A DNA stretch of 64,000 bases from Actinoplanes cyaneus (lineage in GTDB: Bacteria > Actinomycetota > Actinomycetes > Mycobacteriales > Micromonosporaceae). This document shows, piece by piece, positions 41,334 to 49,409 of the stretch. The notes beneath the pieces were generated by a model. It had not been told where the DNA came from. It did not search any database and worked only from the letters and a program-made list of their open reading frames with translations. How positions within the stretch are numbered: position 1 is the first letter of the stretch; every line of letters starts with the position of its first letter. Location of the stretch: contig NZ_BOMH01000022.1 of assembly GCF_016862095.1 (NCBI RefSeq), forward strand, positions 1-64,000. The letters are read 5' to 3'. Made by a program: the position numbers and the translations under genes.

Positions 41334-43531
41334 TCAGTCTCGGTCTCCGCCTCGCCGTGGCCGGTGGCCGGGAGGCCGTCGTCCGCCTCACCGTGCTGGC
41401 CGCCGCGGTCGCCGCCGGGGTCGGCATGCTGCTCGCCACGGTCGCCGGGATCACCGCGGTCCACGCGCAGAACGCGCGCTACTCGTGGCTGAACAGCGCG
41501 GTCACCAGCGCCGCGACCGGTCCCGAGGCGCGCGACCCGGCGCTCTGGGTGGTACGCGAGGACTACTTCCGCGGCCACCCGATGGCCCGCGTGGACGTGG
41601 CGGTCTCCGGCCCGGACGGCCCGGTCCCGCCCGGTATGACGGCGCTGCCCGGCCCCGGGGAGTACCAGGTCTCCCCCGCCCTCGACCGGCTGCTCCGCGA
41701 CCACCCCGCCGACCAGCTGCGCGACCGGTTCCCCGGCCGGCAGACCGGCGTTCTCGGCCACGACGCCCTGCCCTCGCCGGAGTCCCTGATCGTCGTTGCC
41801 GGCGGCACCCGGGAGCAGGTCGGCCGCATCGCGGGCGTCACCGAGATCACCCGGATGGTCTCGGTCTCGCCGGACGAATGCCACGACTGCGTCGTCGGGA
41901 TCGGCGCCGACGGCATCGTGCTGACCCTCTCCGTCGTCGCGGCCGCCCTGCTCTTCCCCCTGCTGATCTTCATCGGCACGGCGACCCGGCTCTCCGCCGC
42001 GCGACGCGAGCAGCGGTTCGCCGCGATGCGCCTGGTCGGCGCCACCCCGCGCCAGATCACCCGGCTCGCCGTGGTCGAGTCGGCCGCCGCCGCCCTGACC
42101 GGCACGCTCGCCGGGTTCGCCGTGTTCTTCGCGATCCGCGCCGGGCTGGCCCGGATCCCGTTCACCGGTGAGCCGTTCTTCCCCGGCGACCTGTCCCTGT
42201 CGCTCGCCGACGTGCTGATCGTCGCCGCCGGGGTCCCGCTCGCCGCGGCGCTGGCGGCCCGGATCGCGCTGCGGCGGGTGCGGATCTCCCCGCTCGGCGT
42301 CACCCGCCGGGTCACCCCGGACCCGCCGCGCGCCTGGCGGGTGATCCCGCTGCTGGTCGCGCTGGGCGAGCTCGCGTACCTGGTCGGCGACCGGCCGCAG
42401 ACCCGGGAGGGGCAGACCGTCGGCTACCTGTCCGGGATCTTCGGCGTGATGATCGGGCTGATGATCGCCGGTCCGTGGCTGACCATGGCCGGCTCGCGCC
42501 TGCTGGCCCGGCGTGCACGGCGCCCGGCCACGCTGATCGCCGGGCGGCGGCTCGCCGACGACCCGCGGGCCGGTTTCCGCGCGGTCAGCGGCCTGATGCT
42601 GGCGCTCTTCGTGACCAGCACCGCGACCGGCGTGATCACCACGATCGTGGCCGAGCGCGGCGGCGGCACGATCGGCGCGGCCTCGCACGACTTCGTGTCG
42701 GTCGCGACCGTTCCGGACGGCCCCCACGGTGTGCCGGCGACCGGCGTCCGCCTTCCGGCCGGCACGGACGCGCACCTGATCCGGATCAACCCGGCTCCGA
42801 GAACCGCCGATTCCTGGCTGCCCGGCCTGATCGCCTGCGCGGAACTGGCCGGCCTTTCCGGTGCCGGCACCTGCCCGGCCGGGACCGAGGTGGCGCAGGT
42901 GTTCCCGAGCCTGACCGGCATCCGGGGCAGCGACGACGGCGACGGCGGTCCGGTGTGGCCCGCCTCGGCCGTGCCCGTCGCGCAGCTCGCGACGCTCGAC
43001 GTGATCGATGTCGTGGTGCCGACCGACGGCTCACCGGCCGCGATCGAGCACGCCCGCACGATGCTCGGCCAGGCTTTCCCGTACGGGCGGGCGGCCGCCA
43101 CCGAGGCCGACTACGCCGGTGACTTCACCCGTCAGCTGTCGCAGTTCCAGCGGCTCGCCGACGTCGCCGTCATCTCGAGCCTGGTGATCGCCGGGTGCAG
43201 CCTCGCGGTCAGCGTCACCGGCGGGCTCTCCGAGCGGCAGCGCCCGTTCGCGATGCTGCGCCTGACCGGGGTGCGACTGTCCGAGCTGCGCCGGGTCGTG
43301 GCGCTCGAGTCCGGGGTGCCGCTGCTCGCGGTGTCCCTGGTCGCGGCCGGCGCCGGTTTCCTCACCGCACACCTGTTCCTGCGCTCGCAGATGCAGTACG
43401 ACCTGCACGCGCCCGACCCGGCGTACTACCTGATCGTGGCCGGCGGCCTGCTCGCCTCGGTCGCGGTGATCATGTCCACGATGCCGTTGCTGAGGCGGAT
43501 GACCGGCCCGGCCGCGGCGCGCAACGAGTAG
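41330..43531 (+). CDS. FtsX-like ABC transporter permease
   Basis: Membrane protein of 733 aa, overlapping the ATPase by 4 bases (GTGA). Helices: TM1 near residues 10-40 (VLAAAVAAGVGMLLATVAG), a block at 195-300 (ADGIVLTLSVVAAALLFPLL, AARREQRFAAMRLVGATPRQI as the FtsX cytoplasmic motif), then a central group and a C-terminal group with a second copy of the FtsX motif (SERQRPFAMLRLTGVRLSELRR). Duplicated halves and large external loops are typical of MacB/FtsX-like exporters. Substrate unknown. Confidence 0.9.
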   Translation: MISLGLRLAVAGGREAVVRLTVLAAAVAAGVGMLLATVAGITAVHAQNARYSWLNSAVTSAATGPEARDPALWVVREDYFRGHPMARVDVAVSGPDGPVPPGMTALPGPGEYQVSPALDRLLRDHPADQLRDRFPGRQTGVLGHDALPSPESLIVVAGGTREQVGRIAGVTEITRMVSVSPDECHDCVVGIGADGIVLTLSVVAAALLFPLLIFIGTATRLSAARREQRFAAMRLVGATPRQITRLAVVESAAAALTGTLAGFAVFFAIRAGLARIPFTGEPFFPGDLSLSLADVLIVAAGVPLAAALAARIALRRVRISPLGVTRRVTPDPPRAWRVIPLLVALGELAYLVGDRPQTREGQTVGYLSGIFGVMIGLMIAGPWLTMAGSRLLARRARRPATLIAGRRLADDPRAGFRAVSGLMLALFVTSTATGVITTIVAERGGGTIGAASHDFVSVATVPDGPHGVPATGVRLPAGTDAHLIRINPAPRTADSWLPGLIACAELAGLSGAGTCPAGTEVAQVFPSLTGIRGSDDGDGGPVWPASAVPVAQLATLDVIDVVVPTDGSPAAIEHARTMLGQAFPYGRAAATEADYAGDFTRQLSQFQRLADVAVISSLVIAGCSLAVSVTGGLSERQRPFAMLRLTGVRLSELRRVVALESGVPLLAVSLVAAGAGFLTAHLFLRSQMQYDLHAPDPAYYLIVAGGLLASVAVIMSTMPLLRRMTGPAAARNE

Positions 43532-43556
43532 GGCGCGCGCAAACGATCAAGGTCCG

Positions 43557-44024
43557 TCAGGCGACCGGCTCGGGCTCGTGACGGACCGGGAAGTTGACCG
43601 AGTTGGCGATGAAGCACAGCCGGTGCGCCCGCTCGTGCAGCTCGTCCAGCAGCCCGGCCTGAGCGGGGTCGGCCAGGGTGACGCGGGGCCGCAGGACCAC
43701 CTCGTCGAAGCTGCCGGCGCCGTCCGCGGTCGTGGTCATCGTGCCGTGCGGCGTGTCCGCGTAATCGGTGACCACGACCTTCGCGGCCGTGCACACGTGC
43801 AGGAACGACAGCATGTGGCACTGGGCGAGCGCGACCAGCAGCAGCTCTTCCGGGTTCCACCGGGCCGGGTCACCCCGGAACGTGGGGTCGGCGCTGCCGG
43901 CGATCGGGGCCTTGCCGTCCGCGGTGACGTCGTGGGCGCGGGAGTAGTCCCGGTACGCGCTGGTGCCCGTCCCGGTGTTCCCGGTCCAGGTCACCGTCGC
44001 CTGATATCGATGCGTCTTCGGCAC
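43557..44024 (-). CDS. OsmC family protein
   Basis: Protein of 155 aa of the OsmC/Ohr fold, thiol peroxidase-like. It begins KTHRYQATVTWTGNTGTG and contains FRGDPARWNPEELLLVALAQCHMLSFLHVC with the reactive Cys, and the DEVVLRPRVTLADP region. Acts in the cytoplasm against organic hydroperoxides in characterised members. Its neighbours give no further clue. Confidence 0.88.
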   Translation of the reverse strand: MPKTHRYQATVTWTGNTGTGTSAYRDYSRAHDVTADGKAPIAGSADPTFRGDPARWNPEELLLVALAQCHMLSFLHVCTAAKVVVTDYADTPHGTMTTTADGAGSFDEVVLRPRVTLADPAQAGLLDELHERAHRLCFIANSVNFPVRHEPEPVA

Positions 44025-44125
44025 CGGCCCACCCTACCGATCCAGCCGGCCCGAGAAGCGGACGCGGTGAGGTGGCAGCTCGCCGCCCGGCGGCCCCGCT
44101 GGTGACCGGACCCTACGATCGGCCG

Positions 44126-44656
44126 ATGACTGCCATCGTGCTGCGACCGGTGACCGAGGACGATCTCGCCCTGCTCCGGCGGTTCGTGACCGAGCCGGGC
44201 CTGGTCGGGCTCGACTGGGGCGGATTCACCGACCCGCACGAGCCGGCCCGGCGGTTCGCCGCCGACGGCTACCTCGGCGGCACCAGCAGCCGGCTCATCG
44301 TCGAGAGGGAGCAGGTGGCGACCGGGTTCGTGGCGTGGGGCCGGCGTCACTTCGGCAACCCGGAGACCACGGCGTACTGGGAGATCGGCATCGCGCTGCT
44401 CCCGGAGTGGCGTGGCCAGGGCATCGGCTGGCGCGCGCAGGCGATGCTCTGCGACTACCTGTTCACCCACACGCCGCTGCAACGAGTCCAGGCCGGCACC
44501 CACCCGGAGAACATCGCCGAGCAGAAGTCACTGGTGAAGGCCGGCTTCCAGCGCGAGGGCGTGATCCGCTCCTGCGAGTTCCGTGCGGGCCGCTGGCGCG
44601 ACGGTCACCTCTACAGCCGCCTGCGGGACGACCCCGCGCCGGACCTCCGGTCCTGA
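44126..44656 (+). CDS. GNAT family N-acetyltransferase
   Basis: Protein of 176 aa resembling RimJ/RimL-type acetyltransferases. ATG at 44126 with VLRPVTEDDLALLRRF start; acetyl-CoA loop WEIGIALLPEWRGQGIGWRA and RVQAGTHPENIAEQKSLVKAGF are diagnostic. Substrate unknown. Confidence 0.9.
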   Translation: MTAIVLRPVTEDDLALLRRFVTEPGLVGLDWGGFTDPHEPARRFAADGYLGGTSSRLIVEREQVATGFVAWGRRHFGNPETTAYWEIGIALLPEWRGQGIGWRAQAMLCDYLFTHTPLQRVQAGTHPENIAEQKSLVKAGFQREGVIRSCEFRAGRWRDGHLYSRLRDDPAPDLRS

Positions 44657-44766
44657 TCGGCCGGGGTCACCGGGAACGGGCGGCGCCACGGCCGTACGCG
44701 GGCAATTGTCGCCTTTGAATGTCGACCATCGACCGGTGACGCTTTCTGTGATCGCCGCTGGTCTAT

Positions 44767-46155
44767 ATGGTGACGGGCGTGAGATCTCGCATCGTGGCAA
44801 TTCTCGCCTCCGCTCTTCTCCTTCTGTCGCCGGCCACCGCCGCGCGCGCCGCTGACGACCCGCTGCTGGATCAGCTCGCGGCGATTCCCGGCCTCACCGT
44901 CGTCTCCGAGACGCCGGGCACCGGCTACCGGTTCTTCGTGCTGACCTACCGGCAGCCGGCCGACCATCGGCATCCCCGGGCCGGCACGTTCGAGCAGCGG
45001 CTGACACTGCTGCACCGGTCGAGCACCGCGCCGACGGTGCTCTACACCAACGGCTACGGGCTGGCCGCCAGCCCGCGGCCGACCCAGACCGAGCCGACGG
45101 CGCTACTGGGCGGCAACCAGGTCTCCGTAGAGCACCGCTTCTTCACGCCGTCGCGTCCGGCACCGGCGGACTGGTCGGATCTGAACATCTGGCAGGAGGC
45201 GTCCGACGAGCACCGGATCGTCACGGCGTTCAAGAGCGTCTACGCCGCCAAGTGGATCCAGACCGGCGGCAGCAAGGGTGGCATGACCTCGGTCTACCAC
45301 CGGCGTTTCTACCCGGGTGACGTGGACGGCGTGGTCGCCTACGTCGCGCCGGACGACGTGATCAACCCCGAGGACAGCGCGTACGACAAGTTCTTCGACA
45401 CCGTCGGCACCCCGGAGTGCCGCGCGACGCTCGACGGCGTCCAGCGGGAGGCGCTGCGCCGCCGCGACCGGCTGGTGCCCCGGCTGGAGGCGGACGCCGC
45501 CGAGCAGGGGTGGACGTTCAGCGGCTCGATCGGGACCGCCGACCGCTCGTTCGAGATGACCGTTCTCGACTCGGTGTGGGCGTTCTGGCAGTACAGCACC
45601 GCCGCGGACTGCGCGACGGTGCCGGCCGCTACCGCGTCCGACGACGAGATCTACGCCTGGATCGACACCGTGGCTGGCTGGAGTTTCTACACCGATCAGG
45701 GCCTGGCGCCCTACTGGCCGTACTACTACCAGGCGGCGAGCCAACTGGGCTGGCCGAGTCTGCGCTTCGAGCACCTGCGCGGGCTGCGCCACTACCCCGG
45801 CATCTACACGGCGAACTCGTCCCTGCCGCCGGAGCTGCGCCGTCCGCACAATCCGGTGCCGATGATCGACGTCGACCTCTGGGTGCGCACCGCGTCGGAG
45901 CGGATGCTCTTCGTCTACGGCCAGAACGACCCGTGGAGCGCCGAGCGGTTCACGCCGAGCAGGCGGGACTCCGCGCTGTACGTCGCGCCGGGGGCGAACC
46001 ACGGCGCGAACATCGCGAAGCTGACCCCGGCGGACTCGGCGGCGGCGACGGCTCTGCTGCGCCGGTGGGCCGGGGTGCCGGCGTCGATCGCGGCCAAGCA
46101 GCCGGGGGACGTGCCGCTCGACGACATGCTCGGCGACCGGCGCCGCGTGCGCTGA
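44767..46155 (+). CDS. Secreted S37/S28-type prolyl-tripeptidyl aminopeptidase
   Basis: Secreted serine peptidase of 462 aa. Signal peptide residues ~1-28 (IVAILASALLLLSPATAARA). Catalytic serine is in TGGSKGGMTSVY; the alpha/beta-hydrolase-like acid and His lie in LFVYGQNDPWSAE and APGANHGANI. The whole sequence has the Streptomyces PS-10 (S37) look: EQRLTLLHRSSTAPTVLY and VEHRFFTPSRP. It removes short N-terminal peptides in characterised relatives. ATG at 44767; GTG at 44779 is an alternative. A strong terminator follows. Confidence 0.85.
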   Translation: MVTGVRSRIVAILASALLLLSPATAARAADDPLLDQLAAIPGLTVVSETPGTGYRFFVLTYRQPADHRHPRAGTFEQRLTLLHRSSTAPTVLYTNGYGLAASPRPTQTEPTALLGGNQVSVEHRFFTPSRPAPADWSDLNIWQEASDEHRIVTAFKSVYAAKWIQTGGSKGGMTSVYHRRFYPGDVDGVVAYVAPDDVINPEDSAYDKFFDTVGTPECRATLDGVQREALRRRDRLVPRLEADAAEQGWTFSGSIGTADRSFEMTVLDSVWAFWQYSTAADCATVPAATASDDEIYAWIDTVAGWSFYTDQGLAPYWPYYYQAASQLGWPSLRFEHLRGLRHYPGIYTANSSLPPELRRPHNPVPMIDVDLWVRTASERMLFVYGQNDPWSAERFTPSRRDSALYVAPGANHGANIAKLTPADSAAATALLRRWAGVPASIAAKQPGDVPLDDMLGDRRRVR

Positions 46156-46167
46156 CCGATTCCCGAC

Positions 46168-46203
46168 ATGGCCCGCCGGCTCCTTTCTCGGCCGGCGGGC
46201 CAT
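46168..46203 (+). terminator. Hairpin terminator after the peptidase gene
   Basis: Perfect 13-bp arms (ATGGCCCGCCGGC and its complement) around TCCTTTCTCG, then CACAAAAA. Starts 13 bp after the stop codon. Confidence 0.75.
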
Positions 46204-46455
46204 CACAAAAACCCCATTCCCGGCGTACGCCGTGAGCCCGTCCCACCTCGTGAAACGTCACTCCGGTCACGGTCGTGGCGACAAATCAGCCATCGATGGT
46301 CAGGCCGGGCAAAACGGGCCGGAAGCGGGTTGTCGAGGTTGCGTCGCGTCGCTAAATTGATCGACTTAGCAGGCAACTTTTCGGGTCTCGACCGCGTCTT
46401 TGTTACGTGCGGCCTCGATGGGCGCCGGCCGTGACCCCCCTCGATTGTGAGAGCC
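46204..46455. other. Leader region of the L,D-transpeptidase gene
   Basis: 252 bp without a gene. It holds an inverted repeat GCTAA, ten-base spacer, TTAGC (46351-46370), and an AT-richer stretch (gctaaattgatcgactta) that likely contains the promoter. I looked for a c-di-AMP riboswitch, often found before actinobacterial cell-wall genes, and did not see a convincing one. Confidence 0.45.
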
Positions 46456-47697
46456 ATGATTCAGCGACGCAAGGTCATCATCGGATCGCTCGGCGTGGCC
46501 GCCGCCGCGACCGCCGCCGGCTGCTCGTCGGGCGGCGGCAAGGCCAACGGTGACAACACCGTCTTCACCGAGTCGGTGGCGAACAACGAGGTCGTGGCCC
46601 CACCGACCGCCGCGCCGATCGAGGTGACCGTCACGCCCGCCGACAAGGCCACCGGGATCTCCCCCGCGAAGCCGGTCACCGTGGCCGTCACCGGCGGCAC
46701 GCTGAAGTCCGTCGCCGTCACCACCGGCAAGACGAAGGTCGACGGCGAGCTCAAGTCCGACGGCACGTGGGAATCGACCGACGACCTGGCCTACGACAAG
46801 ACGTACAAGGTCGTCGCGACCATCACCGACAGCCTGGGCGCGTCGAGCACCAAGACCACCACGTTCAAGACCCTCGAGCCGGCCCACACCGTCGACGTGA
46901 CGTTCCAGGCCAACGGGCTCGCGTCGATCAAGACCGGTAAGACGTACGGGGCCGGCCAGCCGGTCATCGTCGCGTTCAGCCGCGCCGTCGACAAGAACGC
47001 GGCCGAGAAGGCCATCCAGATCACCACCTCGCCGTCGGTCGAGGGCAAGTTCTACTGGGCCGACAGCACGACCGTGCACTGGCGCCCCGCGAAGTACTGG
47101 GCGGCCGGCACCACGATCAAGGTGAAGGTCGACGGGCTCGGCGTGCGGCTCGGCAAGGGCCTCTACGGCGCCAAGAACGCGTCGACCAACTTCAGGATCG
47201 GCCGGCAGCTGATCGCGTACTCGGACAACCGCACCCACATCACCAAGGTCTTCATCGACGGCAAGCTCGTCCGCACGATGAAGAGCAGCCTCGGCCGTGG
47301 CGGCGGCACCACCGGCGCGAACGGCCAGCACATCAGCTTCTGGACCGCGGGCGGCCCGCACGTCGTGCTCTCCAAGGAGCGCTACCACACGATGAGCTCG
47401 TCGAGCTACGGCGTCAACGACCCGAGCAACCCGAACTACTACGTGACCGACAATGTGGAGTACTGCACGCGCATCACCTACTCCGGCGAGTTCCTGCACG
47501 CCGCCCCGTGGAACGGATCGCTGGGCCGGGCCAACCTGTCGCACGGCTGCATCAACCTCAGCATGGCCGACGCCAAGTGGGTCTACGAGAACTTCATCCT
47601 CGGCGACATCGTCGACGTGAAGAACAGCCCGCGCAAGCTGCCGATCTACAACGGCCTCGGTGACTGGACCGTCTCCTTCGACAAGTACGGTCACTGA
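46456..47697 (+). CDS. L,D-transpeptidase lipoprotein (Ig-like + YkuD domains)
   Basis: Exported enzyme that makes 3-3 cross-links in peptidoglycan, 413 aa. N-terminal lipobox TAAGC (signal VIIGSLGVAAAATAAGC). Two Ig-like domains follow (about residues 55-250; ITVTPADKATGISPAKPVTV-like start). The YkuD catalytic domain has the conserved HGS..SHGCINLS motif: SLGRANLSHGCINLSMADA, with the active-site Cys. Architecture matches mycobacterial Ldt enzymes. The ATG at 46456 is chosen; a GTG at 46447 is also in frame. Confidence 0.93.
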   Translation: MIQRRKVIIGSLGVAAAATAAGCSSGGGKANGDNTVFTESVANNEVVAPPTAAPIEVTVTPADKATGISPAKPVTVAVTGGTLKSVAVTTGKTKVDGELKSDGTWESTDDLAYDKTYKVVATITDSLGASSTKTTTFKTLEPAHTVDVTFQANGLASIKTGKTYGAGQPVIVAFSRAVDKNAAEKAIQITTSPSVEGKFYWADSTTVHWRPAKYWAAGTTIKVKVDGLGVRLGKGLYGAKNASTNFRIGRQLIAYSDNRTHITKVFIDGKLVRTMKSSLGRGGGTTGANGQHISFWTAGGPHVVLSKERYHTMSSSSYGVNDPSNPNYYVTDNVEYCTRITYSGEFLHAAPWNGSLGRANLSHGCINLSMADAKWVYENFILGDIVDVKNSPRKLPIYNGLGDWTVSFDKYGH

Positions 47698-47721
47698 CCC
47701 CGTGGCGGAGGAGGGCGGCCC

Positions 47722-48090
47722 TCACCAGATGAGGATGCCGCCCTCGTTGCGCCGGGCGTGGAACGTCATGTAGATCATGGTGCTGAGGTTGCGTTCGACG
47801 TAGTGCTCGTGCGCGGTGTAGATCGTCGGCGCCTCCAGGGTCGCGGCGGTGATCTGCGGCGCGTGGGCCAGCAGGGTCGCGCACTCCCGCAGGAAGTCGC
47901 CGGTCTCCTCGGACCGGACCCGCAGGTAGCCGTGGGTCAACTGCGGAAGATAGGTGGCGCCCAGTTCGCGGATCACCGGCGCCGCCCACAACCGTTCGGA
48001 GCCGACGCCGTCGAAGATGCCGTAGGGCGTCTCCTCGAACGCGTACTGGTCGTCCGGCCCCTCGCTGATGATGTGGATGCTCAGGCTCAT
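47722..48090 (-). CDS. Conserved-looking hypothetical protein, 122 aa
   Basis: Soluble protein without signal or membrane segments. It has a mixed alpha/beta look with SLSIHIISEGPDDQYAFEE at the start and EHYVERNLSTMIYMTFHARR near the end. No family recognised. The ATG at 48090 fits best; the preceding in-frame region crosses a hairpin. It converges with the L,D-transpeptidase gene. Confidence 0.7.
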   Translation of the reverse strand: MSLSIHIISEGPDDQYAFEETPYGIFDGVGSERLWAAPVIRELGATYLPQLTHGYLRVRSEETGDFLRECATLLAHAPQITAATLEAPTIYTAHEHYVERNLSTMIYMTFHARRNEGGILIW

Positions 48091-48136
48091 GGTCCGGCCA
48101 CTGTAACCACCGCACGCCGGTCCGGCGCGAGGTCCC

Positions 48137-48189
48137 GGCTGGTGCTCATGGGCGTTATCGGGGCCAGATAACGCCCATGAGCACCAGCC
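48137..48189. repeat. Perfect 23-bp-arm inverted repeat between divergent genes
   Basis: Arm 1 at 48137-48159 starts GGCTGGTGCTCATGGGCG; arm 2 at 48167-48189 is its exact reverse complement; loop GGGGCCA. Both flanking genes start away from it, so it is not a normal terminator. It resembles dispersed REP-like or MITE-like elements. Confidence 0.85.
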
Positions 48190-48340
48190 GACCACCGCGA
48201 GCCGCACCGCGGCAGGGAGCACCGGCGACGGTCCGGAGGGGCGGGGGCATGCCGGGGCCGGGGGTCACGGCGTACCGGCGCGGGGTGTTGATCGGTCGTG
48301 GCGGGCGGCGCAGACTCACGGGAACCCTCCGGAGGTGCGC

Positions 48341-49321
48341 ATGAGCCGTCGCCTGATCCACCCTCGCCGATGGCGGCCGCCCACCGCGGCCGATCCCGGC
48401 CGGACGGCTCCGCTGCGGATCGAGCGGCGGCTGGAGACCGGCGGGCACGGGCCCGAGGACGTCGTCTTCGATCACGCCGGGCAGGTCGTGACGGGTCTCG
48501 CGGACGGGCGGATCGTCCGGATCGATCCGGAGTCCGGCGAGCGGATTGTGCTGGCCAGGACCGGTGGGCGGCCGCTCGGACTGCACCCGCGCGCGGACGG
48601 CGGCGTGCTGGTCTGCGATCACGACAAGGGCCTTCTGGAGGTACGACCGGACGGCACCACCCACGTCCTGGTGGACCGGGTCGACGGCGAGCCGCTGACG
48701 TTCGCCAGCAACGTGGTCGAGGGGCGCGACGGCACGATCTGGTTCACCACGTCGACCACCCGGTGGAGTCTCGACGAGCACGTCGGCGACGTCATGGAGC
48801 ACACCTGCACGGGCCGGCTGCTCCGCCGTGACCCGGACGGCACGGTGACCACGCTGCTGAGCGATCTGAAGTTCGGCAACGGGCTGGTGCTCGCGCCCGA
48901 CGAGTCGTACGTGCTGGTCGCCGAGACCACGGGGTACCGGATCCGCCGCGTCCGGCGTGACGGCCGCACCGATCTGCTGGTCGAGAACCTGCCCGGCTTC
49001 CCGGACAACATGTGGCTGGGCAGCGACGGCCTGCTCTGGGTGGCGATCGCCGCGCCGCGCAACCCGCTGGTCGACCGGCTGCTGCCGCTGCCCGGTCTCC
49101 TGCGGCTGCTGGTGTGGAACCTGCCCGAGGCCGTCCGCCCAAAGGCCGCCCCGATCGCCTGGGTGATGGCGTTCGGCCTGGACGGCGAGCGGGTGCACGA
49201 CCTGCGGGCGGCCGACGGCTCGTACGGGTTCGTCACCTCGGTGGCCGAACGGGACGGCACGATCGTCGTGGGCAGCCTGACCGAGAACGACATAGCCGTC
49301 CTCCTGCGCGACGACATCTGA
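48341..49321 (+). CDS. SMP-30/strictosidine-synthase-like beta-propeller protein
   Basis: Six-bladed propeller of 326 aa. Typical features: GPEDVVFDHAGQVVTGLADGRIVRI, PLGLHPRADGGVLVCDHDKGL, FASNVVEGRDGTIWFTTSTTR (metal-loop region), then LVVA-like LVLAPDESYVLVAETTGYRI, and DNMWLGSDGLLWVAI. Such proteins are lactonases or strictosidine-synthase-like hydrolases. No signal peptide. The ATG at 48341 has GGAGG five bases upstream. Confidence 0.9.
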   Translation: MSRRLIHPRRWRPPTAADPGRTAPLRIERRLETGGHGPEDVVFDHAGQVVTGLADGRIVRIDPESGERIVLARTGGRPLGLHPRADGGVLVCDHDKGLLEVRPDGTTHVLVDRVDGEPLTFASNVVEGRDGTIWFTTSTTRWSLDEHVGDVMEHTCTGRLLRRDPDGTVTTLLSDLKFGNGLVLAPDESYVLVAETTGYRIRRVRRDGRTDLLVENLPGFPDNMWLGSDGLLWVAIAAPRNPLVDRLLPLPGLLRLLVWNLPEAVRPKAAPIAWVMAFGLDGERVHDLRAADGSYGFVTSVAERDGTIVVGSLTENDIAVLLRDDI

Positions 49322-49358
49322 GGCGGGGTGTCGCAGTGCGACCGACCGGGTGCGAGGC

Positions 49359-49404
49359 CCGGGCGGTTCGCTGATCGCGTCGTCGCGGCCGGCGAACCGC
49401 CCGG
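49359..49404. terminator. Bidirectional hairpin between convergent genes
   Basis: CCGGGCGGTTCGC and its perfect complement GCGAACCGCCCGG (13-bp arms) around a 20-base loop. It lies between the convergent SMP-30-like and alpha/beta-hydrolase genes. Confidence 0.6.
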
Positions 49405-49409
49405 ACGGC

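Noticed and set aside
46204..46455. c-di-AMP (ydaO-type) riboswitch before the L,D-transpeptidase
   Set aside because: The expected conserved GGGGAACC-type core and pseudoknot partners were not found.
47698..47721. Terminator GAGGG/CCCTC after the L,D-transpeptidase
   Set aside because: Only a 5-bp stem with a 3-base loop, too weak to claim.
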